From Candidatus Colwellbacteria bacterium CG10_big_fil_rev_8_21_14_0_10_41_28 (lineage in GTDB: Bacteria; Patescibacteriota; Minisyncoccia; UBA6257; Colwellbacteraceae), in NCBI GenBank assembly GCA_002773755.1, contig PFAG01000022.1, positions 12,672-20,420 on the forward strand: 7,749 bases of DNA. The letters run 5' to 3'. How positions within the stretch are numbered: position 1 is the first letter of the stretch; the number at the start of each line of letters is the position of its first letter. Below the pieces are notes generated by a model. That model made no database searches and had not been told where the DNA came from. It was given only the letters and a program-made list of their open reading frames with translations. The position numbers and the translations under genes are program-made. Shown here one piece after another: positions 1 to 5,439 of the stretch.

Positions 1-259
1 TGTCCCTTATGGTGTGAAATTTCTCAAGGAGAACTCTTCTATAGAAATACCTACCCCCACTACCCACCCTATGGATTACTATGGCTGTGACAAAATCTGC
101 CGCAAGATTCGAGTATAATAAAGAGTCTGTCCCTATGGTTATTTTGTAATAGCTATCCCTATCACTGTTCATATAGGCGAATAGTTCTTTAGCCACTTCT
201 TGGTGGGTAAAGGATTCGCCTTTTGGGTTCTTAAATACTATTTGCTCTGTGTTATCCAT
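1..259 (-). CDS. YkuK/DUF458-type RNase H-like protein, N-terminal part (runs off the left edge)
   Basis: This is a partial gene with 86 codons visible, reading from ATG at 259 off the left edge. The translation contains SFTHQEVAKELFAYM, then YYKITIGTDS, then ADFVTAIVIHRVGSGGRYFY. This order, a helix followed by an IGTDS beta-strand and a V-x-A-I-V-x-H-R strand ending in a Gly-rich turn, matches the start of the YkuK family (PF04308, formerly DUF458). That family has an RNase H-like fold and no firmly established substrate that I know of. In the motif the usual Gln after IGTDS is Leu here (IGTDSLLYSN). The ATG lies in an 8-base overlap with the stop of the upstream mutase gene (ATGGATAA), and a GAGG lies 9 bases upstream, so the start is well supported. 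It is the third gene of the minus-strand operon. Family assignment is fairly secure; the function is unknown. Confidence 0.78.
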   Translation of the reverse strand, partial: MDNTEQIVFKNPKGESFTHQEVAKELFAYMNSDRDSYYKITIGTDSLLYSNLAADFVTAIVIHRVGSGGRYFYRRVLLEKFHTIRD

Positions 260-1127
260 TTATGATTGCCTCAATCTCTATCCTCAGATTATCAGCAACC
301 ATATCATTTTTGGCAACAATGTTAAGTCTTATTAATGGCTCTGTGGCGGATTCTCTTAGATTAAAGGCGACGTCTTCTGTATATATAGAGATACCATCTA
401 TCTCATCTATTTTTGCCTGCTTATTTCTAAAGTGTTCTTTTACTTTTCCGATAGGATCTTTCTCCCTATCAATTTTATAATTGAATTCTTTGGTTCTATG
501 TGGGCTGTCTAGAGAGTCTATCTCTTCAGAGAGGGGGCTCCCTGTTGATGAGGCCAAGTTAATTAAATGCACCAAGGTCAGAATAGCTGAGTCTTTGAAG
601 AAGAACTCTTTGAAAAAATAGTGCCCAGAACCCTCTACCCCAAGAGTGGCATCATTTTCCTTCATGGCTTTTGCAATGAAGTGTCTGCCAGACTTACTTT
701 CTATTATTCCGCTCTCTTTGTTCCAGAAATTGATTAGTGCTCGTGAATCAAGAATATATGGAGGCTTAAGGCCTCTTTTAATTAACTGAAAGATTTGGTA
801 CGCCTCAATCTCTCTACCAAGATTATCTACAAAAATAACCCTATCTCCATCGCTATCAAACACAGCTCCAAAATTAGCCTTTCTTTTTATAACTAGCCTT
901 GAGACCTGGTCTAGGGCTCCATCTGCAGATGGATCTGGTCCATGAGTGGGAAATGAGCCTCTTGGCTTATGGTTGATTATCTTTACCCTCACATCTTTAC
1001 TCCCCCTAAAGAGATCTTTTAGGACCATTCCCACAGATCCATCTGAGCCATCAAGAACTATCCCTATTTCCATCTGGGGGGCCAGGTGACTTTTAAGAAA
1101 ATTTGTATATCTCTTTACGTATTTCAT
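252..1127 (-). CDS. Phosphomannomutase/phosphoglucomutase, domains II-IV (C-terminal chain of a split enzyme)
   Basis: The 291-residue protein carries everything in an alpha-D-phosphohexomutase except domain I. It starts MKYVKRYTNFLKSHL, which aligns with the helix that opens domain II. Next come VLDGSDGSVG (about 24-33, family DxGNGxxG) and FPTHGPDP (59-66). The metal-binding loop FDSDGDR is at 90-96, a domain III segment GRHFIAK at 147-153, and the sugar-binding loop GVEGSGH at 163-169. The domain IV phosphate-binding loop RESATEPLIR is at 258-267 (family RxSxTEP). The family interconverts hexose-6-phosphate and hexose-1-phosphate in the cytoplasm for glycan precursors. The catalytic serine is missing here and lies in the gene just upstream, which ends in an ATGA overlap with this start. 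Total length of both chains is 424 residues, against about 450-460 for a usual single chain. The preference for mannose or glucose cannot be told from sequence. The alternative is a frameshifted single gene. Confidence 0.88.
   Translation of the reverse strand: MKYVKRYTNFLKSHLAPQMEIGIVLDGSDGSVGMVLKDLFRGSKDVRVKIINHKPRGSFPTHGPDPSADGALDQVSRLVIKRKANFGAVFDSDGDRVIFVDNLGREIEAYQIFQLIKRGLKPPYILDSRALINFWNKESGIIESKSGRHFIAKAMKENDATLGVEGSGHYFFKEFFFKDSAILTLVHLINLASSTGSPLSEEIDSLDSPHRTKEFNYKIDREKDPIGKVKEHFRNKQAKIDEIDGISIYTEDVAFNLRESATEPLIRLNIVAKNDMVADNLRIEIEAIING
269..272 (-). promoter_or_regulatory. Ribosome binding site of the YkuK-type gene
   Basis: GAGG on the minus strand lies 9 bases before the ATG at 257-259. 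It sits inside the last codons of the upstream mutase gene. It supports both the chosen start and translation of this gene as part of the same transcript. It is one of the few good Shine-Dalgarno matches in the window. Confidence 0.5.
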
Positions 1128-1525
1128 CTGATAAGATCAAGAACTTCTGCACCACTTATGTTGTCTGCATTTCTGCCAACCATCTTGAGACCGTTATATT
1201 CTTTCGGATTGTGAGAAGCTGTCACAATTATCCCCCCACCAAGGTTAAGGTCATTTACTAAGAAGTAGAGCATTGGGGTTGTCATAGATCCCCCCTCAAG
1301 AACCTCTACACCGCCTTCGTGGAGGCCCCTAATTACCTCTTTATATAGAGCGGGGGAACTTTCTCGTGCATCCATACCCACAATTACCCTCTCTTTGTTG
1401 AATTTTTTCTCAGCTAAAGCCTTGCTAATTAAGTAGACTAATTCTTCATCTACTACCTTGGGATATACTCCTCTTATATCGTATTTACCAAAAGCACTCT
1501 GCTTCTGTTTTAAGTCAGATGTCAT
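1124..1525 (-). CDS. Phosphomannomutase/phosphoglucomutase, domain I (N-terminal chain with the catalytic serine)
   Basis: The 133-residue protein is domain I alone of an alpha-D-phosphohexomutase. KYDIRGVYP (14-22) is the family's opening motif, VGMDARESSP (49-58) follows, then TPMLYFLV (83-90). The active-site loop VTASHNPKEYNGLK is at 101-114; its Ser104 is the residue that carries the phosphate in this family. The frame stops at TGA (1124-1126) ten residues after NISG, exactly where the linker to domain II should begin. The next gene begins within that stop (ATGA), so terminating ribosomes could restart at once. No Shine-Dalgarno match is seen before this ATG, so a leaderless or very short leader is possible from the 66-base divergent region. 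Domain I cannot act alone in known enzymes, so I infer it pairs with the product of the next gene. Confidence 0.88.
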   Translation of the reverse strand: MTSDLKQKQSAFGKYDIRGVYPKVVDEELVYLISKALAEKKFNKERVIVGMDARESSPALYKEVIRGLHEGGVEVLEGGSMTTPMLYFLVNDLNLGGGIIVTASHNPKEYNGLKMVGRNADNISGAEVLDLIR

Positions 1526-1591
1526 CTTGAGATAATATTATCATAGGCATAGCTTTTAAGTAGACTGATTTTGTTGTTAAATTATTAGGTA
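1526..1591. promoter_or_regulatory. Divergent promoter region between the mutase operon and ftsK operon
   Basis: This is the only intergenic DNA in the window, 66 very AT-rich bases, so promoters for both divergent operons should lie here or extend into the first codons. On the minus strand TATGAT (1545-1540, 5 of 6 to the sigma-70 -10 box) would give a leader of only about 8 bases; no good -35 box is found. On the plus strand TTGAGA (1527-1532, 5 of 6 to the -35 box) has only a poor -10 partner (TAGCTT, 1550-1555), while TAAATT (1578-1583) would start transcription almost on the GTG of ftsK. These boxes are weak and common in AT-rich DNA. The location is well argued; the exact elements are not. 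Confidence 0.4.
1531..1542. repeat. Perfect 12-base palindrome GATAATATTATC in the divergent intergenic region
   Basis: GATAATATTATC equals its own reverse complement across all 12 bases; the symmetry stops at the flanking bases. It lies 5 bases upstream of the mutase ATG and overlaps the candidate minus-strand -10 box and the end of a plus-strand -35-like TTGAGA. That position would suit an operator controlling both operons. It is wholly A/T apart from the end G and C, so chance is a real alternative in DNA of this composition. Confidence 0.35.
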
Positions 1592-3727
1592 GTGGCTAAA
1601 AAAACTAAAAAGAATAAAAAGGTACAGAAGGATGAACCTAAGGGACTCCATCCAGAAACTAAGGCCAGTGTACTGGCCATAGCATTCATTGGTATTGCCA
1701 TAATTTTGATACTCTCTTCTTTTCATAAGGCGGGACTAGTGGGAGACTATGTATATAAAGGTCTCGATACTCTGTTTGGTTGGGGATACTTCTTAGTTCC
1801 CATAGCTTTAATTTTGGCTAGCCTAAATGCCCTGGCTAGCAATAAGTCTTTCTTGGCTACCCCAACTATAGTGGGAGCTATTTTTGTAATCATCTCAGGA
1901 CTAGGAACACTCGACATAGTAGCTACTGGAAATGGAGGAATTCTGGGAGAGCTTCTTGGATCACTGGAAGTGCTCTTTGGGAAAACAGCTTCTTTAGTTA
2001 TTAATATAACCGTTTTAATATCAGCTATTTTGGTAACTCTTAATGTTCCTATAAGACTAAGCCTTAATCTGCGACAGAAGAAAGAGAAAAGAGAAGACGA
2101 CGAACCCAAGGTTATCATCCCCGGCGAGAATGAACCTGAGCAGGAAGGTGAAGATGAGGCAGCAGATGAACATGATCAAAAGCATGAAGGAAAGAATGAA
2201 CCTAAACCGGGTGATGATAAGCGAGCTGGTGTTTTTGGTCTCTTCGGAGAGAAAGGATACGCAGCTGCAACTAAAGACTATAAATTCCCTCCTCTAAAAC
2301 TTTTGAGAACTGGTAGTGAAAAGGCCACTGTTGGAGATCTAAGGGGAAGCGCCAATATTATAAAAAGAACGTTGGATAGTTTTGGTATTCCAGTTGAGAT
2401 GGGCGAGATAACTATTGGACCTAAGGTAACTAGATACACACTAAAACCTGCTGAAGGAGTAAAACTCTCTAGAATAGAATCTCTAAACCAAGATCTAAGC
2501 CTTGCTCTCGCAGCTCACCCAATAAGAATTGAGGCTCCAATCCCTGGAAAATCACTTGTTGGAATAGAGGTTCCTAATAAGGTGGCAAGCATAGTTCGTT
2601 TGGGATCACTTATTAACTACCCTGAGTTCAAAAGCTCTAGTAGTCTAGGAGTTCCTCTTGGAAGAGATGTTGCGGGTGAACCAATCTTCACTAGTATCGC
2701 CAAGATGCCTCACCTACTAATAGCTGGCTCAACCGGAAGCGGTAAGTCTGTAACAATTCATTCTCTAATAACATCTCTTTTGTATAAAAACTCTCCAGAA
2801 ACTTTGAGATTTATAATGATCGACCCAAAGAAGGTTGAGCTTTCTGCATATGAAGGAATCCCACACCTACTAAGCCCCGTTATCACCGAAGGCAAAAAGG
2901 CTGTAGCTGCTTTGAAATTTGCCATACAGGAAATGGAACGCCGCTATGAGATTCTTCTAGATGCTGGTAAAAGAGATATTATCGGATACAACAAGGATAG
3001 GATCGAAGACATAATGCCATATATGGTAATCGTCATTGATGAGCTCGCAGACCTTATGGCCACATTTGGAAGAGAGGTTGAGGGAGCTATTGTCAGATTA
3101 GCCCAGATGGCTAGAGCAACTGGAATCCACTTAGTTGTATCAACTCAAAGACCTTCTGTGGAGGTTATCACTGGTCTAATTAAGGCGAATATTACTTCTA
3201 GGGTTGCTCTCCAGGTTGCTAGCCAAATAGACTCAAGAACTATTCTGGATATGGCCGGAGCTGAAAAACTTTTGGGTGGTGGTGATATGCTTTTCATCTC
3301 ATCCGACTATTCAAAACCAAAGCGTATCCAAAGTTCGTTTATTAGTGAAGAGGAGGTTGCTAGAGTTGTAACCTTTATAAAAAGAGAGAACCACATGATG
3401 CCCGAGGATGATCTTGGTGAAGAGATGGGAGAATCTCTCGAGAAACCACACTCAAGTGGAATGGATATGGATGAAGATGATGATGAATTATATGAAGAGG
3501 CTATTGGAGTTATAAAAGAAGCTGGAAAGGCTTCTGCCTCTCTTTTGCAGAGAAGGTTGCGCGTTGGATACGCCAGGGCTGCTCGTCTTCTAGATATTAT
3601 GGAGGCAAAAGGTGTTATTGGTCCTTCCGATGGAGCCAAAGCCAGAGAAATATACCTAGATAGTGAGGGTGAAGATGTGTATGATGGTGATAACGAAAAC
3701 GAAAGTGATAAAGAGTTCTATGGTTAA
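1592..3727 (+). CDS. ftsK: DNA translocase FtsK/SpoIIIE
   Basis: This 711-residue, membrane-anchored ATP-driven DNA pump clears chromosomes from the closing septum and helps dimer resolution. Four hydrophobic segments are seen at about 25-43, 64-82, 91-110 and 133-152. A charged, low-complexity linker follows (about 160-215, rich in Glu, Asp and Lys). The motor has Walker A AGSTGSGKS at 378-386, Walker B MVIVIDELADL at 478-488, and the family segment ARATGIHLVVSTQRPSVEVITG spanning 507-528. The C-terminal gamma winged helix (about 632-688) holds RRLRVGYARAARLLD, the DNA-reading helix that recognises polarity sequences in other bacteria. An acidic tail of about 20 residues follows. The linker is short, so the protein is near SpoIIIE size rather than E. 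coli FtsK size. The start is GTG: an in-frame TAG lies two codons upstream and no other start exists before the first membrane segment. The only SD-like bases (AGG) are too close to it. It is the first gene of the ftsK-rodZ-recA operon. Confidence 0.97.
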   Translation: MAKKTKKNKKVQKDEPKGLHPETKASVLAIAFIGIAIILILSSFHKAGLVGDYVYKGLDTLFGWGYFLVPIALILASLNALASNKSFLATPTIVGAIFVIISGLGTLDIVATGNGGILGELLGSLEVLFGKTASLVINITVLISAILVTLNVPIRLSLNLRQKKEKREDDEPKVIIPGENEPEQEGEDEAADEHDQKHEGKNEPKPGDDKRAGVFGLFGEKGYAAATKDYKFPPLKLLRTGSEKATVGDLRGSANIIKRTLDSFGIPVEMGEITIGPKVTRYTLKPAEGVKLSRIESLNQDLSLALAAHPIRIEAPIPGKSLVGIEVPNKVASIVRLGSLINYPEFKSSSSLGVPLGRDVAGEPIFTSIAKMPHLLIAGSTGSGKSVTIHSLITSLLYKNSPETLRFIMIDPKKVELSAYEGIPHLLSPVITEGKKAVAALKFAIQEMERRYEILLDAGKRDIIGYNKDRIEDIMPYMVIVIDELADLMATFGREVEGAIVRLAQMARATGIHLVVSTQRPSVEVITGLIKANITSRVALQVASQIDSRTILDMAGAEKLLGGGDMLFISSDYSKPKRIQSSFISEEEVARVVTFIKRENHMMPEDDLGEEMGESLEKPHSSGMDMDEDDDELYEEAIGVIKEAGKASASLLQRRLRVGYARAARLLDIMEAKGVIGPSDGAKAREIYLDSEGEDVYDGDNENESDKEFYG
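3711..3715 (+). promoter_or_regulatory. Possible ribosome binding site of the RodZ-like gene
   Basis: AAGAG within the last codons of ftsK ends 4 bases before the ATG at 3720. It is a partial Shine-Dalgarno match at short spacing. It favours the ATG at 3720 over a more upstream in-frame ATG at 3663, which would add 19 residues unlike the family and a 65-base overlap with ftsK. Confidence 0.35.
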
Positions 3728-4418
3728 TGAGCAAAAAACTATACAGGCAGCGTTAAGAGATCTAATGGCGGATAAAAATTTGAGTGCTCAAAAATTATCT
3801 GATCTTACTGATGTGCCAACAAGATTTGTTGATGCGATTATCAAAGGAGATTTCAATAAGCTTCCAGCAAAACCATATATAAGAGGGTATCTCTTTAAAA
3901 TTGCCAACTCTCTTGATGTTGAAAATGATGATCTTTGGAGAGCATACAGATTCTCTACTGAGACAGCATCATCTGGTGAAAGCGATATGCTCCCAGGTAA
4001 TCGCTTTGCTCTTAAGAAAATTAGTCCCAGCAAGGTTATTGGATTGATAGTTGCTCTACTCGTAATAATTTTCTTTATTGTAAGGTTTGACCGAATAGTA
4101 GGATCCCCCGATATTAGGGTTGTAACGCCAGAGATAGTCTCGGAAGAAATAACAACAATCTCCGGGGATATGGATCCTGATGATAGACTAACAATTAATG
4201 GAGAGCTTATATATGTAACTGATGACGGATCATTCTCAAAGGATGTTAGGCTCGAAGCAGGAATAAATACCTTCCAAATAGTGGCAACAAGAAAGCTTGG
4301 GAGGCAAACTGAGATAACCAGGCAAATCATATACGAGCCCAAAGAAGAGCCTGAAGAAATTGTTCCAGTAGAAGAAGTCGAAAATACTAACAACATAGAA
4401 GAAAATGGACAAAACTAA
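3720..4418 (+). CDS. RodZ-like protein: helix-turn-helix domain, one membrane segment, extracytoplasmic Ig-like domain
   Basis: The start chosen gives 232 residues. Residues 6-80 form a helix-turn-helix domain of the RodZ type (HTH_25): the signature is IKGDFNKLPAKPYIRGYLF at 41-59, close to the family pattern of GD-(F/Y)-x-x-LP-x-x-(V/P)-Y-x-RG-(F/Y). A single membrane helix lies at about 105-122, preceded by KKISPSK, which predicts a cytoplasmic N-terminus. Outside is a small beta domain (about 130-206; TINGELIYVTDDGSFSKDV, then GINTFQIVATRKLG), resembling the glucodextranase-B-like Ig fold. An acidic Glu/Pro tail ends the protein. Classical RodZ links MreB to the wall machinery and keeps rod shape; no mreB is in view, so a role in shape or envelope is inference. 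It overlaps ftsK by 8 bases (ATGGTTAA) and recA by 14, so it is translated from the same message. A membrane-bound transcription regulator is the alternative. Confidence 0.85.
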   Translation: MVNEQKTIQAALRDLMADKNLSAQKLSDLTDVPTRFVDAIIKGDFNKLPAKPYIRGYLFKIANSLDVENDDLWRAYRFSTETASSGESDMLPGNRFALKKISPSKVIGLIVALLVIIFFIVRFDRIVGSPDIRVVTPEIVSEEITTISGDMDPDDRLTINGELIYVTDDGSFSKDVRLEAGINTFQIVATRKLGRQTEITRQIIYEPKEEPEEIVPVEEVENTNNIEENGQN

Positions 4419-5427
4419 GAAAACACATAAGGGGACTGAGGCAGAAAAAAAGGACGAGTTAGAGATCCTTCTTAATACCCTGAGGACAAAATATGGAGAA
4501 GAGTCAATTATGAAGCTCGAAGATGCCGCTAGGGTAGATGTTGATGCAATATCAACTGGTTCAATTAGCTTGGACCTAGCACTGGGAGTTGGTGGATTTC
4601 CAAAAGGAAGAGTTGTTGAAATATTCGGACCAGAATCATCTGGGAAAACGACCTTAGCACTATCAACAGTTGCTCAAGCACAAAAAAAAGGAGGTAGGGC
4701 TGCCTTTATTGATGCAGAGCATGCGTTAGATCCAGAGTATGCAAAGAATATTGGAGTTAAAACCAATGAGCTATTAATCTCTCAGCCGGGAAGTGGTGAA
4801 GAAGCTCTGAACATCTTAGAAAGCCTAATTAGGTCAGAGGTAATTGATATTGTGATTATTGATTCTGTCGCCGCATTAACACCTAAGGCTGAAATTGAAG
4901 GTGATATGGAGTCTAAATTTATTGGCCTCCAAGCCAGGATGATGTCCCAGGCTCTCAGAAAAATTGCTGCCATCGCAGCGCGAACAGGAACTATGGTTAT
5001 CTTCATTAACCAAATAAGAGAAAAGATTGGGATCATGTTTGGTAATCCCGAAACTACCCCTGGAGGTAGGGCTCTTAAGTTCTACTCATCTGTAAGAGTT
5101 GATATCAGAAGGAGAGCTCAACTAAAGAAGGGCGAAGAAGTTGTTGGCTCAAGGACTAAGGCCAAAGTGGTCAAGAACAAAGTTGCTGCTCCTTTTAAGG
5201 TTGCTGAGTTCGACATCTTATATGGAAAAGGAATCTCTTACGAAGGAGATGTATTAGGACTAGCTATTGAACAAGGTGTGGTAGAGAAATCTGGAAATAG
5301 TTATAAGTTTGATGGCGAGAGAATTGGTGTTGGGATAGAAAAGACGAGAAATACTCTTGAAGAAGATAAGAAGCTTCTAGATAAGATAGAGAAGGAGACC
5401 TTAAGGAGAATTAAAGAGTTAAAGTAG
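4405..5427 (+). CDS. recA: Recombinase RecA
   Basis: This 340-residue cytoplasmic ATPase forms filaments on single-stranded DNA, catalyses strand exchange and, where an SOS system exists, promotes LexA cleavage. Seen in order: Walker A GPESSGKT (75-82), the catalytic-Glu segment DAEHALDP (103-110), and Walker B IVIIDSVAAL (149-158). Loop L1 is near EIEGDMESKFIGLQARM (163-179), followed by FINQIREKIG (200-209) with the sensor Gln203, and loop L2 FGNPETTPGGRALKFY (212-227). In L1 the usual GDS before the IGLQARM stretch reads ESK. The C-terminus ends basic (RRIKELK) and lacks the acidic tail of E. coli RecA. The ATG lies inside the end of the RodZ-like gene, with a weak AGAAGA just upstream, so translation is probably coupled. 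No LexA-type operator can be placed, since there is no gap before the gene; it depends on the ftsK promoter or on an internal one. Confidence 0.98.
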   Translation: MDKTKKTHKGTEAEKKDELEILLNTLRTKYGEESIMKLEDAARVDVDAISTGSISLDLALGVGGFPKGRVVEIFGPESSGKTTLALSTVAQAQKKGGRAAFIDAEHALDPEYAKNIGVKTNELLISQPGSGEEALNILESLIRSEVIDIVIIDSVAALTPKAEIEGDMESKFIGLQARMMSQALRKIAAIAARTGTMVIFINQIREKIGIMFGNPETTPGGRALKFYSSVRVDIRRRAQLKKGEEVVGSRTKAKVVKNKVAAPFKVAEFDILYGKGISYEGDVLGLAIEQGVVEKSGNSYKFDGERIGVGIEKTRNTLEEDKKLLDKIEKETLRRIKELK

Positions 5428-5439
5428 TCTTTCTTTAAT
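5410..5439. other. Imperfect inverted repeat at the recA / LCP convergent stop codons
   Basis: ATTAAAG (5410-5416) can pair with CTTTAAT (5433-5439), and AAAG (5421-5424) with CTTT (5429-5432). This gives 11 base pairs with a 4-base bulge and a TAGT loop holding the recA stop. It spans the point where recA and the LCP gene meet tail-to-tail. The stem is AT-rich and no T-tract follows on either strand, so it is not a standard intrinsic terminator. A weak bidirectional termination or RNA-end-protecting role is possible; chance is also plausible. Confidence 0.25.

Noticed and set aside
262..480. Short plus-strand frame opposite the mutase C-terminal domain
   Set aside because: It lies opposite the conserved domain IV of the mutase, has no visible ribosome site or family motif, and its composition is that expected of a shadow frame.
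1112..1126. Read-through of the TGA ending the domain I frame, as in lineages that decode UGA as glycine
   Set aside because: The frame after TGA reads AAT ACG TAA, so a TAA stop follows two codons later and read-through cannot join the domains.
1115..1145. Programmed -1 frameshift joining the two mutase chains
   Set aside because: No slippery heptamer lies in the four-codon window allowed by the flanking stops, and the joined protein would still lack the usual linker. Stop-start coupling through ATGA is simpler.
252..1525. Calling the mutase a pseudogene
   Set aside because: All signature loops are intact in both frames, there are no internal stops, and the frames overlap in a form used elsewhere in the window.
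2060..2240. Acidic Glu/Asp/Lys-rich stretch in FtsK as a possible repeat or inserted element
   Set aside because: It is the variable linker between the membrane part and the motor, which is charged and of low complexity in most FtsK proteins; no repeat unit recurs regularly.
3663..3719. Upstream ATG extending the RodZ-like protein by 19 residues
   Set aside because: The extra residues (MRVKMCMMVITK...) are out-of-frame ftsK tail sequence unlike the family N-terminus. The ATG at 3720 has AAGAG upstream and gives an 8-base overlap like other junctions.
3788..4396. Long open frame antisense to the RodZ-like gene, coding for 202 residues
   Set aside because: It is Ser/Thr/Ile-rich shadow sequence with no recognisable motif, lying wholly opposite a gene with clear family signatures. 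The same reasoning removes the antisense frames at 1747-2118, 3307-3639, 4782-5036, 5621-5932, 6708-6962 and 7157-7495.
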